Assembly (NCBI GenBank): GCA_035771165.1
Contig: JAWNZC010000285.1
Coordinates: 248,001 to 312,000, forward strand
DNA length: 64,000 nt
Reading direction: 5' to 3'
DNA from: Paragorgia papillata
Taxonomy: Eukaryota; Cnidaria; Anthozoa; Scleralcyonacea; Coralliidae
Shown here piece after piece: positions 44,045 through 55,078 of this stretch. The notes under the pieces are model-generated. The model did not search any database. It was not told the origin of the DNA and saw only the letters and a program-made list of their open reading frames with translations. Each line of letters opens with the position of its first letter. Positions within the stretch are counted from its first letter, which is position 1. The position numbers and the translations under genes were made by a program.

Positions 44045-45316
44045 ATGGATTGGGAAAAGTGTGTTATTTGCCAGCAAACTCGTGAGGAAAATTTACAATG
44101 TCCTGCAAATTCGAAGCGAAAAGATGCTGGTGCTGGTTACACTTCATTTGCAAACAATCTCGACGAATTCCAAAGACTCGGAATTACACCTGTAAGCTTA
44201 AATGTCGAATCCTTGAATGAAGGCCAAGGAATACAACAAACACTGAAAGATAAAAAAGCTTCTTGGCACAAGTTAGAGCATGCTAAAAAAAGAAAACAAG
44301 CTGAAATAGAAGACGAAGAAAAGGAAGAAGAATGTGAGATAACGGAAGGAAATTATTCCAGTCCGGTAAAGGCCGGGCGACATAGTATACCAAGTTGTTT
44401 GTCAGAAAACCATTGTTTTTTGTGTGATAAGTTTGATAGCTTGACGAATCTTCATGCTGCTTCCACCCTTGAAGTCGACAGAAAAGTTAGGGAATGTGCC
44501 TTAGTTTTGAATGAAAGTAAACTTATTGCTAAGCTGTCTGCTGGTGATTTAATAGCAATTGAGGCGAAGTACCATAGCAAGTGTTTAGTTGGTCTGTACA
44601 ATCGAGCAAGACAGTTGACGTCGCCAATTAAAAAAGATATTGTAAATTCGCCAATCGACCTGGATGAACTTGCATTTGCAGAACTGATTGCATACGTGGA
44701 CGAAAGTCTCGAATTTGAAGAGCTTGCAGTGTTAAGGCTTTCTGAACTGGCAAAGTTTTTTACCTCAAAACTGCAGGAACTTGGAATTGAACCTGGTAAA
44801 TTTAACACTACAAGACTGAAAGACAGAATACTAGCAGCGTTTCCAGACCTTACAGCACATAATGAAGGAAGAGAGGTACTGTTGGCACTTAAAAATGAAA
44901 TTGGAGGAGTGTTAAAACAAGCAAAAAAGAAGGATTCCGAAGCGTGGTACCTGGCAAATGTGGCAAACATTGTAAGAAGAGACATCCTACAAAAAAATAA
45001 TTTGTTTTGCGGCGCGTTTGTCCCAGGATGTCAAAAAGATGCTGTTCCGGCCTCCCTTCAAACTTTGATAAGCATGGTAATCAGAGGCCCAACCACTGAC
45101 AAGATTGACCCGGCTGACAGTCAGGCATGTCTCACAGTCTCTCAACTAATTGTATTCAACAGCATTTCTCGAGTTCGTGATCGGAGTGAGTCCATTGGCA
45201 GATCTCATCATATCAGAGCTAGGGAGTGTCCATTACCTATCTACACAGCAATGAAAATTCACGGAGCAACAAGAGATAAGTCACTGGTAGATCCATTTTA
45301 CAAGCTAGGATGCTGA
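44045..45316 (+). pseudogene. CXC-transposon protein, N-terminal part
   Basis: MDWEKCVICQQTREENLQCP begins with paired cysteines. Further C/H-rich text is HCFLCDKFDSLTNLHAASTL and AKYHSKCLVGLYNRARQ (C-x2-C...H...C), plausibly a zinc-binding domain. Helical segments follow, then DILQKNNLFCGAFVPGCQ and ECPLPIYTAMKIHGATRDKS. It ends VDPFYKLGC with TGA at the LINE junction, so the stop belongs to the insertion. The middle of the protein expected before 48200 is missing. Confidence 0.7.
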
Positions 45317-45435
45317 ACCTGGTAGGGCACAGACGTGTTTTGTCGAGCTCCGCCATCTTGATTTAGTCTGAAGTATGTGATTACTCTGTAGGACTCGAAG
45401 ACGTTTAGTTTATAGTATATTAAGTATATAACAGT

Positions 45436-46145
45436 ATGCCAGAAACGAGACAATCTGCTCAAACTGCTGAACTTCGTGAGGAAGTAAGAGAACCATGCGA
45501 AGCGAACTGAACAACTTCTTCAAGTCAAACGAATTTTAAAAAATTATTTCAGAAGCTTTCAACGCCCATATCTTGGAAGCCGTTGAATGGGCTACGACTC
45601 CTCTATTAAAGCGAATACAATCTTTGGAAGCAGACCTGGCAAAAGTTTCATTGCAAGCTAATGAAAACGAGCAATATTCCCGTAAATACAACTTGACGTT
45701 TGTTGGACTTAGTGAAACCGAAGGCGAAGATTGTGTCGACAAAATTGTCAGCTTCTGTAAAGAAAAGTTGGATATTGACATCGATACTAAAGAAATAGAC
45801 CGTGTCCATCGTCTTGGGCCGAAAGATCCGGACCGTGCGAGACCTATGATAACTAAGTTTAAATCATATGGTATAAAAGCACAGATCTGCAAGAAAAGGA
45901 AAATCTTAAAAGGTACCAATTATTATATCAATGAGGATCTGACAAAGTTTAATATGAAGTTATTCAAACTTGCTCGTGAAAATAATGGTCATATTAAGTC
46001 AGTATGGGCTTCGGATGGGAAAATATTAGTACGCAGTCTTGATGATAAAATATTACGAATTCGCCAAATAGAAGATTTCACTAAATATGGTTTGGTTGTC
46101 CCAATGAGTGACCAAAATGCAGATACATATTCTGAAGATGGTTGA
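45436..46145 (+). pseudogene. 2A-LINE ORF1 (coiled coil plus RNA-binding domain)
   Basis: MPETRQSAQTAELREEVREP opens a frame broken by a TGA near 45508. The main part is open from about 45573: a coiled coil (TPLLKRIQSLEADLAKVSLQ), an RRM-like segment (YNLTFVGLSETEGEDCVDKI), and a C-terminal domain (HRLGPKDPDRARPMITKFKS, YYINEDLTKFN). This arrangement is typical of L1/Jockey-type ORF1 RNA chaperones. Confidence 0.75.
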
Positions 46146-46275
46146 CATTTTAGTAAATCTGGCCGTCGACTGAATAATTGAGTCATCGTCCTATATTTAT
46201 TAATACTTTCCTACAGCTTATTCCAATATTTTTTGTGAATGCCATTTACTATTTAACTCTTATCTATCATTCAGT

Positions 46276-48280
46276 ATGTTGTTTTTGATGGGGGTTAGCC
46301 TCATTTATCGAGCAGTTGTCGGGATGTTTAACAATATGAAATTTAGTTATTCAAAATTTAAAATGCTAATATTATGGATATTTGGCAAATTGAGCTTATG
46401 CATTTTATTCATCATTTTTTTCACGATTTTGTTAATAGTAGCAGGCAGGGGCGGCGCGGAGCGTAATTTTTTTGGTATTAGTTGTGGTATATAACGTAGG
46501 GGGGTCTGGGGGTGTCCACCCGCAGAAAATTTTGAAATCTAGAGGCTCTGAAATGCATTTGAAAAAATCAAGCGAGCTGAAGATCTCAGAAATGCTAAGC
46601 ATTTTACGCAGTCAGATGACTTCACGACCAAATTAACGGAAACATCCATTGAATTATATCTGTCTGAGACTATGATGTGACTAATAATATTGTAGCAGTA
46701 CATTCCTTATATTCAAACGGCAAACGGTAAGTCTACTTTAAAGATATTTCGTTTTTAAAATTGTGGGATTGTTGGAAATACAAACCAGGCACAACTCAGA
46801 AACACAACGGCAATGTATAACAAACTTGTTCACTTACTTAGTTTTTAAGTTTACACTTTAGTTTACAGTTGTGATCCCAGCGATGGCCACACACGCCTCG
46901 ATACTGATATGCGCTGCACGTGTGAATACAGCAGCTTGCGTGATGCGCCGACAATACATATGATCAGCGCAACGTTGGTTTTGCGAACGCAGGCGGCCAA
47001 GGTATTAGAATCGCAAAACTAATACCTTGTAGGATTGCGTTGTTAGATATACAAATATTCGCATCGTTCTTACCTTTGAAGGAGGACTTATGCCTTTTTT
47101 TTTGTTAAATATGGATTCAAGGTTTTCCTTTCGTCAGATAAGTTCTAGTCACTATATCAAAGCTTCAAAATTGTTATAAATAATTGGTCTTTGTTTCCAT
47201 ATTATTGAAGTGTTGAACTCCAGTGTTGGGAGCTTTTCCTTGTGAAATAGGCGATACAGCCGATACTACATGGATGATTTATATATTCAGATGTTATATA
47301 TTGTTAATGTAATGAAGTGAAAAGAATTGCAGACTTCTCGCTGCGAAATAAAAGCAGTTTTAAATCGAAATAGTAAAGCGTCTGACTTTAAAATATAAAT
47401 ATTGTACCACCTGTGGTGAAATTTAACACCGAAAATCCGCGTTTCTTGTCAAGCCAAGGTATTAGTTTTGAGTTTCTAATACCTTGAGCTCTAAGCCTTT
47501 GAAACACTTGTCACTAAAGTCGCTATTAAAGGTTGTTGCGCGCATCAGCGAGGACGGTACGGTACTGCGGAATTGAAATCAAACAATCAAAAACAAAGAT
47601 GTTGTTTTCTTCCATCCGTCGCTGTTCTTGGAATAATTATATAATTTTACAATTCATTTCAATCTGGAGAAAAAAAGGTATTAGACTAATACCTTTAATA
47701 CCTTAGCGCGCCGCCCCTGGTAGCAGGTGATATTGAGCTAAATCCTGGACCAAAGACATCCTATTTCACGTTAGGACATATTAATGCTAGAAGTTTAGTG
47801 AACGATGAAAAATTTGATGAAATTTCCTCTTTCATTCTAGATTTATTTGCGATATCCGAAACTTGGTTTGATAGTAAAATTTCCAATGAGTCACTTTATA
47901 TTCCAGGTTATTGTCCAATTTTAAGAAAAGATCGTTTTAATATGCGTGGTGGGGGTGTTGCTTTATATGTAACACAATCACTAGCAGTTAAGAGACGCAA
48001 TGACTTAGAAAATGACGATTTGGAAATGCTTTGGGTTGAAATTAAAATGCATAAGCTGTCTTTGCTTTGCGGAGTATGTTACAGACCACCAAATAATTCC
48101 CTATATGACACTACAGCTTTCCTGGATTTATTTCAAAATACATTAGACGTAATTAGAACTTTGAAGAGAATGAACCAGCCAAATCATGCCATCAATGGAG
48201 AAAAGAAATGTCGGAGAAGTGTCCGCAGTTTCTGTATTGGTCTAGAGTACTGGATTTGCAGCTCTGCTGTCTTCAGCTTG
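46276..48280 (+). pseudogene. 2A-LINE ORF2 start: hydrophobic leader, 2A peptide, endonuclease
   Basis: MLFLMGVSLIYRAVV and a strongly hydrophobic stretch (KLSLCILFIIFFTILLIVAG) lead to the hAT MITE. Past it, DIELNPGP (47729-47752) is a canonical 2A ribosome-skipping motif. The endonuclease follows: GHINARSLVND, LFAISETWFDSKI, GGGVALYVTQSL and CYRPPNN. It breaks near 48180, before the catalytic SDH block and RT. In other animals 2A motifs at this position can act in cleavage from or masking of a signal peptide. Confidence 0.75.
46446..47719. mobile_element. Non-autonomous hAT element (1.27 kb) in the 2A-LINE
   Basis: The ends are CAGGGGCGGCGCG and CGCGCCGCCCCTG, flanked by an exact 8-bp duplication GTAGCAGG (46438-46445 and 47720-47727). 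These are hAT hallmarks. The interior has no transposase. Three short hairpins share the arm AAGGTATTAG/CTAATACCTT (near 46998, 47456 and 47677). Confidence 0.9.
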
Positions 48281-50562
48281 TGAGAGCGTTCAGATAAACA
48301 AACTTTTCATTGTACATCACAGCCATCAAGCAGATTTTACCGTGGATGTTTGCAATGGACCACCCTAACTACGCCAGATGGCTCTCTGTACATTACCGAG
48401 ATATGTGCGAGCTACCAGTCAAGCATCCAGAGGTGTACGCACAATTCTGCAATAATGGTTCTTTCGTAGTACACAAGACAAGTAGGTTGTTTTCTTCCAT
48501 AGCACTGGACCATGCACATGAGGAAGTTAATGCAGTTGTCAAAGGCGAAGGGGGTGCTGTTGGACTTACCGAAAATCCAGCAGCTCTCAGGAGATGGATG
48601 GTTGCAGGTCCAGAGTTAGCACGAATGGTAAAGGAATTTGAAGGCAACATATCCGCGGCTGATACACACAACCACCACGAGCAAAAACCCGGCGTTCAGA
48701 GTGCATTTTCTAAAGATGTGCTGAATGTGGTATCTTCTTTTGAAGAACTCGGAAACCCATTCATGGAAGAAGGTAAAGAGTTGATAGCAATCCACACGAA
48801 GGACGTTATGGACGCTGCTGTTGTCGACACTGTGCAAAACGCGAAAGAGCTTGGAGACGAGCAATTTCAAACTTTTGTCAAAGAGCGGTTTGTGGAGAGA
48901 AGCAAGCCTATCACCGAGCCTGTGAAGAAAAATAACCTGCCTACCTTCAAAACACCGAGCAAGAAAGTTTCAACAACCTAAGCTAAAGTCGCAGTTTTAA
49001 AGGAGGACTGCGCTCTTTTTTCAAGGCTTTTCATAGCTTGCCAAAGTCGAGAAGGTAATCTGGAGGATTTTTTCAGGTTTGAGAATCAGCCATGGCCGCC
49101 CTCCCTCTCTCAAATGGGTCATCTCAGAGGAGGACAGAAAGCAGATCTGGTGAAGTGCTTGCCCAACACCTCAGCACAAACTTTGGAGCAACGAAAACTG
49201 GATGCTGTCATTCTTGATGGGGCCGTTATTGTCCAGATGTCACAGCCAAGAACAGCACAATCATTCGAGGAATACTTCAATACTGTGTTCGCCCCGTATA
49301 TCCTGAGGCAACTCGACTCAGTCAAACGGGTTGACCTGGTGTGGAATGTATATCGAGCAGACACACTGAAGAGATCTGCGCGGGAGAAGAGAGGCACTGG
49401 ACAACGACGAAGAGTACTTCCATCAACAAGAATTCCATCTGATTGGAAAGGCTTTCTACGAGTGGATGAAAACAAGGATGAACTTTTCAAATTTCTTGGA
49501 AACAAAACAAGGTAATAAGAAAAAACCCAACAAACGTGTCTTTAATTACAATAATAGATCTTATATATTTAGTTTAGCGTGTATAACAGTATACAGACTG
49601 ATTAGTTTGACAATATAAACTGGTGTTTTAATATAAGCTTATTAATGTTCTTATAGGCGGTTTCAATGATGATCCCAGTTGGCAAAGAAATCTACACGAC
49701 ACACGGCGAATCCGTTTCATCTACTACAAACCGAGTTGATATGGATACTCTTCAGCCCTGTAATCAAAAGGAGGCTGACACCCGCTTGATGATTCATGCA
49801 CTGGATGCCAGCTTGTGTGGTCATCGACGAATAAAGATTAGAAGCAACGACACAGATGTGGTTGTGTTGGCAATTTCGGTGGCTTTCACTATTCCAGTGG
49901 AGGAGCTGTGGATTGCCTACGGTACCGGAAAGAATCTACGCAACCTTCCTGTACATTCCATAGCTGCTTCGTTGGGTCGAGAAATATCATCAGCGTTACC
50001 AATGTTCCACTCGCTGACAGGATGCGATACAGTGTCATTCTTTTGCGGACGAGGAAAAAAGACGGCTTGGGATGTATGGCAAGTATTTCCTGAACTGACG
50101 CCGGTACTGCTAGCTTTGACAGCATCAATTGACGACATCGATGAAGAGTACATGGCGGTGATAGAAAGGTTTGTGGTTCTATTGTATGAACGTACAAGCA
50201 GCCTTACTAAAGTGAACGAAGAAAGTCCGGAACTGTTTTCAAAGAAGTCAAGAAGCCTTGACAGTATTCCTCCTACTCAAGCTGCACTGACGCTGCATGT
50301 CAAGAGAGCAGTGTTTCAAGGTGGGTACATATGGAGTCAGACCCTTGTCAAGATACCTGTATTACAATGTCCTTCTGAGTGGGGATGGCAACGTGATGGC
50401 AGTTCCTGGGTACCTCACTAGACAACGCTTCCACAAGCCAAGGATACATGCTACGAATTGATTCGATGCGGTTGCAAAACTGCATGTACGGGACGCTGTA
50501 AGTGCATTAAGGCAAATTTGACATGCACGGGTTTGTGCAATTGTGGAGGAAACTGCAACTAG
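48200..50562 (+). pseudogene. CXC-transposon protein, C-terminal part (one intron, CXC domain)
   Basis: Text resumes as QFLYWSRVLDLQLC, shifts near 48290, then runs open from 48310: MFAMDHPNYARWLSVHYRDM, HAHEEVNAVVKGEGG, NPAALRRWMVAGPELARM. A shift near 48980 leads to LFSRLFIACQSREGNLEDFF and the segment ending FKFLGNK at 49511. A probable intron follows (49512-49656, GTAATA...TTATAG). The next exon has EADTRLMIHALDAS, SNDTDVVVLAI, SLTGCDTVSFFCGRGKKTAW, a pattern resembling PIN/FEN-type nuclease cores (inference). A TAG at 50419 replaces an expected tryptophan codon. The C-terminus is CXC-rich (CGCKTACTGRCKC...CTGLCNCGGNC), like tesmin/TSO1 DNA-binding domains. Confidence 0.72.
49512..49656 (+). 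other. Probable intron in the CXC-transposon gene
   Basis: The donor AAG/GTAATA and acceptor TTCTTATAG/GCGG bracket 145 bp of A/T-rich, stop-filled sequence between two well-conserved protein segments. Confidence 0.6.
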
Positions 50563-51027
50563 GTAATTTATTAGCCAATATTTAACGTGGAAAAAAGTTC
50601 ACTCATTTAAATTTTTGATCCTTTGATATACAACGAAAGTGGTTTATTTAGGGTACTAGTGAGGTAAAAATGAGTGAAACTATTAACATTTCATGCCTAG
50701 ACACAAAAATGCTTACTCAGCATTTTCTTAAAATTTTGTTCAGCGATATTTCAGTAATTAACGGCCAAAAGTAAAAAGTGTAATATAGTTTTTTGGTCCT
50801 CTCGTACATCTCTATTTGGCAATATAGTCAAAGTTTTGAATTTCCAAAATGTAATCTTTTTTCACAATTGATGACATCATCATGAATGACATGCGCAGTG
50901 TACTCAGCTTCATTAGCGAATTTCGGCTGGCTCCATATCCAAAAATGTTGGTCTTAGGGATGTTAGTGATCTGACAAAGTTTCACGCTTTTATCATTAAT
51001 TTGAACAATTTTGGTCGATAACAGCTG

Positions 51028-53831
51028 GAATACGGAGGTCGTGGAGCGCGCGGGGGAAGGGCCTTTGGAAATTTAAAATCTCCCTTCTCTCCAATGCGTC
51101 CTTCTGTAAGGAGGTAGAGGCCTTTTGGTCGGATTGGCGCACGCAGCGGCATCGTTTTTTGCACCTCTCGTCGTGGTGGGATGCTGGTAAGTTCAAACTC
51201 CGGGGCCTCGTTCGTCGCTCGTCTCGCGCTTCCGCCCCGAATCGTAACCGCCGCATTCGATCCCTTGAGAATACCCTTTACCATGTTCAGCGTCGCCTTG
51301 ACAATGGTGAGCTTCTCCCGGGTCTCCTGGATGGGGTTCGTAGCGAGCTTCAGTGTGAGCTACTCCATAGGTCTCCGGGGGCCCAGATTCGTGCCCATGT
51401 TCAGTGGGATGAGGAAGGCGAATCTTCCACAGCCTATTTCTTCCGTCAGGAAAAGATCAAAGGCCAACGTTGTTTGACTGCTGGTGTGCGTGGTCCTGAC
51501 AAGCTGATTGTCACGTCAACCGCTGATATGCTTTCGGTCTGGGCGGACTACTATCGTAACCTGTTCTCTGCTCAAGCGCTTGATCCTGTTGCGCAACGTC
51601 CTTTTTTAGACTCTTTAGAGCGTCAACTGACCTCTATCGAATCTTCGGCGTGTGAGGGTGACCTCTCCCAGAAGGAGTGCTCGCGCGCTCTGCAGCAGAT
51701 GAGCTTTGGTAAATCTCCAGACATCGACGGGTTCCCTGCGGAATTTTATCGTCGTTTTTGGCACCTTCTCGGTCCTGATTTTGTCTCCACCATTAATGCG
51801 TGCTACACCGATGGTCAACTGTCTGCCTCGCAACGCTCTGGTGCTATTACCCTTCTCTTCAAGAAGGGTGATGTCCTCGACACGGCGAATTGGCGTCCGA
51901 TCACCCTCTGGTGCACCGACTACAAGATCGTTGCGAAGGCTTTGCCCAATCGCCTTCTTGTGATCATCTCTTCCGTGGTTTGTTTGGACCAGTCTTGCGG
52001 TATTCCCGGCCGCTACATTGGAGAAAACATCCGCTCTTGGGAGAAAACATCCGCTTTCTCCAAGATATTGTGTTCTACACTAACCAGGCTAAAATTCCAG
52101 CAGCTATTCTCTCCCTTGACCAAGAGATGGCCTTCGATCGAGTGGAGTGGGCCTTTCATGCACGCGGTCTTGTCTAAGATGGGATTCGGCCCCTCCTTTC
52201 GCAAGTGGGTCTCGTTGCTTTATACTTCGGTCTCCTCTGCGGTCATGGTTAATGGTTTTGTATTTCCCCCAGTTTCATGTCACCCGTGGGGTTCGCCAGG
52301 GTTGTCCCTGTCCGCTTTCCTTTATGTTTTGGTTCCGGGCTGACCCCCTTATTCTTGGTTTCCCGGTCCCTGGTTCTTCGCGCCGCATCAAATTGTCACA
52401 ATATATATATTGTCACAATGATACTTCTACCTTTGTCACTTCGGATGCATCAATTCATGCTCTTTTTGCTCTGTTTGCCCGCTGTGAGCTGGCATCTGGA
52501 GCGAAGCTTAACTTGGCTAAGTGTCATGGTCTCCTCCTTGGTCCTTGGCGTGCGCGTACCTCCTTTCCTGTTCCTCTCCGTTGGTCCAATTGTCAGATCG
52601 TTGCCCTTGGGAGTCGTTTGGCCAATGATGGTTGTGAGGAGTGGTCTCCTCTGGTTAAGCGCCTCCAACTGACCGTGAATTCTTGGGCTCATCGGAAGTT
52701 GTCCTTTCGTGGTCGTGCCTTGATAGCCAACGCTCTGGGCCTTAGCAGATTTTGGTATCCTTGTTCCGTTAGCGTTATGCCTCCGGATACCGTCAAACGG
52801 ATCAATGCTATTATTTTCCCTTTTGTGTGGGGAAAAAAGCGCGAGTGGCTAAGTCGTTCCTCCGTTACGCAGCCTGTTTCCTCTGGCGGTCTGGGAGTCG
52901 TCGACATCAACCACATGTTATCTGCTCTGCTTGCTTTTTGGGTAAAGCGTTTTCTCTTTGGCCCTGATCGCGGCTGGCAGTTATTTTCCCGGCACTTTTT
53001 ACGACGTGCTTTTCTCGCCGAGCCTGTAGAACGGGTATTCGACCTGTGCTCTATTGGCTCTTCAACTTTCGCAAGTTACCTCCCTTTTATCAGGCGGTCT
53101 TGCATGCATGGCTCAAGGTCGGAGGGTGCCGCTTGTCCGGTTCCTGGGTAATTCCTCGTCCAGGCTCTGATCCTCTTTTGGTTGAAAAGCTTTCTGTCAA
53201 AGCTATTTGCACTACTGCCTGTCAACCTCATCGGTGTATCGCTAAGTTTGCCTCCCTTGGTGTTATTCCTTGGTCTGACATCTGGAAGGATCTTGGCCTT
53301 GTCCGTTTTTGTCGTCCTGCCCAAGACACATCCTGGCTCGTCGCACATGGCATTTTGCCGACAGCGGACCGTCTTCTTCGTTTTGGCATGGCTGGCGTCG
53401 ACCCTCACTGCCATTGTGGTTCTACGGAATCCCTCGTCCATCTGATGGTGGAATGTCCTCTTGCCTCGACCATTTGGAACTGGTTCCTTCGGCTCATCCG
53501 CCTCCTCCGACCCAGTTTTTCTCGCCCATCGACCGTTGCATGTCTCTTCAACCTTCCTCGTGCTGCTAGTCAGCTCCTCGGTTTTCGTGCGCTGGCCGCC
53601 ATTATCCGTCATTACATTTGGATAGCCTGGAATGCCTTTCTGTTTGATCGGTTCCGACCTTCTTCGGATGCCGGTATTCGGAAGATTAAGTCTGCGTTTC
53701 GGTTCGTGCTCTCGGTGCAGCGTCGGCACTGTTCCGCCGTTCTTTTCGTGCGCGAATGGCTGGCCGAGGATGTACTTGGGTCCCTCCTCCCGGATGGGTC
53801 CCTGTTTTTCAGCGTCGTACTGGAGGCCTGA
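51028..53831 (+). pseudogene. Keno-3 ORF2, RT and C-terminal part after the insertion
   Basis: Text resumes as GKGLWKFKISLLSN. The frame 51159-52343 is open: EGESSTAYFFRQEKIKGQRC, KSPDIDGFPAEFY (G of SPGIDG changed), NWRPITLWCTDYKIVAKALP. Near 52020 a duplication of CGCTCTTGGGAGAAAACATC shifts the frame. The YADD motif is destroyed near 52400. LNLAKCHGLLLGPW, FPFVWGKKREWLSRSSVTQP and the C-terminal CCHC (HCHCGSTESLVHLMVEC) are clear. It ends VVLEA at 53831. Confidence 0.82.
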
Positions 53832-54484
53832 GCTCGCCATTAGGGCGTTTTTATTGTTTTTATTGTCGTCAAAGCCCGTCTCTCCCTCTTTGTTAGGCTC
53901 TGTCTTCAGGAAAGACCGACTTCTTAGGCGTCTCCTGTGGTCGCTCGATCACAGTTGAGGCAAGACAGTAACGAGCCCATACTCCTGTTTGGGTTTTTGT
54001 AGGCCGATTTTTTAATTAGGATGTGTGTTTTTATGTGTGGACTTGGACGGTCGCCTTCACTGGCTGTACTGTCCTTGTCCGTTTCTCTTGGGATAGCGCC
54101 GGTTTGATTCTTCTTCGGAAGGAGCCTTATCGGGGATCCCAAATTTTTTTCAAATCGCCTGCGGGTTGCCTGCTTGTGGCCTGGAATTTCTTCTAAATTC
54201 CGGTTTGGGGGGATTTCGGGCTGCGGGGGGGATTTCGGGCTCAGGGTGGGCTCCTTGTGGGCGTTGTCTTCTCGGATAAGGACCTTAAGCCGGAGGTCCA
54301 CCTCCAATTTGGCTAATACCCGGTGAGGTTTAGACGGTTTTTTCGGCCTGCGGGCTTGTCTATCGTACCTTTTCTTTCATCAGTTTTCACTTAAGGTCTC
54401 ATAATGTCACTCATAGGACACACCCTTGCACTTCTGGTTGTTCTGGCATTGGAGGAGGGTTCATAACCCTCCCGTATGATCGGT

Positions 54485-54499
54485 GTGGCTAGTAGTCAC
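54485..54499 (+). promoter_or_regulatory. Conserved hairpin in Keno-3 3' UTR
   Basis: GTGGCT-AGT-AGTCAC pairs with one G-U wobble where Keno-1 and Keno-2 have G-C, so the fold is kept despite a base change. Confidence 0.55.
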
Positions 54500-54587
54500 C
54501 TCCTGCGGGCTGAACTCTTTAGCACTCAGACTCAAGGGTCATTGCACCGTCGACTCTCGCATGTCTAGAAGAGGTTATCTAAAAAGT

Positions 54588-54756
54588 AGATCAAGTGTAG
54601 TATCTGTTCTTATCAGCTTAATATCTGGTATGCCAGGCAACGCCTGGCTCATACATTAAACTGATTTTTGGGCTTCGGCCATGGGATTGAAGCTTGCTTC
54701 GTCCTGGCCACGGGTTGTCTCGGTATTGCACTACCTCCGAGTACAGCCCTCCTCCC
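54588..54756 (+). ncRNA. U2: U2 snRNA from nucleotide ~23 to the end (unit D), no Utopia insertion
   Basis: AGATCAAGTGTAGTATCTG runs uninterrupted through TTAATATCTGG to CCTCCTCCC. This is the only U2 in the window whose Utopia site is empty, so it shows the pre-insertion sequence. Its 5' 22 nucleotides are at 40146. Confidence 0.95.
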
Positions 54757-54841
54757 CTATAGGGAGAACATCGTCATCACAAATAAAAAGAAAACCGAAC
54801 CCGCCAACTCTAACCCATGCCTGATTGTTTCTGTTTTACAG

Positions 54842-54949
54842 ATGAAAAGAAAGTCGCTCCAGCAGTGTCCGCACCCAAATGTTCCATGCGCCCGAAACTC
54901 CGACCTACCACGGACACGCAATTTCTTCACCGCCGCGAGGCACGCACAG
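54842..54949 (+). other. Exon-like module (unit D)
   Basis: 108 nt between TTTTACAG and GTAAGCACGC. The last codons are CACGCACAG rather than CACGCCGAG, still a good donor context. Confidence 0.5.
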
Positions 54950-55078
54950 GTAAGCACGCAACTTTCGTTACTTTTTTCATTCGGTCGCTAGCAAATTAGC
55001 CTACACTGGTCCCCCCACTACCACATGCCGCTGAAACATAGTACCCAAACATATAGCATCTTCGCAACATACACAGGC

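Larger units (their letters stand above)
45317..48200 (+). mobile_element. LINE with 2A peptide inside the CXC transposon (RT deleted)
   Basis: It starts with a leader containing CCGCCATCTTG, then ORF1, then ORF2 with an N-terminal hydrophobic segment, a 2A motif and an apurinic endonuclease. The RT and the 3' tail are absent: the text breaks in the endonuclease near 48180 and CXC-transposon protein resumes. Since LINEs lose 5' rather than 3' ends on insertion, a later deletion probably removed the LINE 3' half together with the middle of the host gene. The right limit is approximate. Confidence 0.75.
43215..51027 (+). mobile_element. 7.8-kb DNA transposon with ~350-bp TIRs and a CXC-domain gene, in Keno-3
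   Basis: The left end CAGCAGTTATCGACCA and right end (reverse complement CAGCTGTTATCGACCA) begin long inverted repeats (about 43215-43570 and 50690-51027). They share GATAAAAGC...GAAACTTTGTCAGATCAC...GGCTCCATATCC-type blocks. Keno-3 endonuclease codons stop at the left end and resume at the right. No clean target duplication is visible. The single gene reads left to right, is spliced, and encodes a large protein ending in a cysteine-rich CXC domain. I know the protein family as an uncharacterised repeat-associated group in animals but cannot name the superfamily. Confidence 0.82.
40168..54587 (+). mobile_element. Keno-3: Tx1-clade retrotransposon in U2, interrupted by a 7.8-kb DNA transposon
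   Basis: Flanks are U2 nucleotide 22 and AGATC (the first A of AAGATC is replaced by T). The leader (40168-40706) contains ACTGTGGTGGCTAG and a twofold ~95-bp duplication around TTTGGCCGGCAGTCTTTGGT (near 40390 and 40446). Without the insertion the element is about 6.6 kb. The 3' UTR (53832-54587) has GATAGCGCCGGT at 54092 and the hairpin at 54485. ORF1 carries an inversion. Confidence 0.88.

Noticed and set aside
46430..47730. Host gene exon or promoter from the high-GC ends CAGGGGCGGCGCG
   Set aside because: The GC-rich ends are inverted copies flanked by an exact 8-bp duplication, which is fully explained by a hAT-type element.
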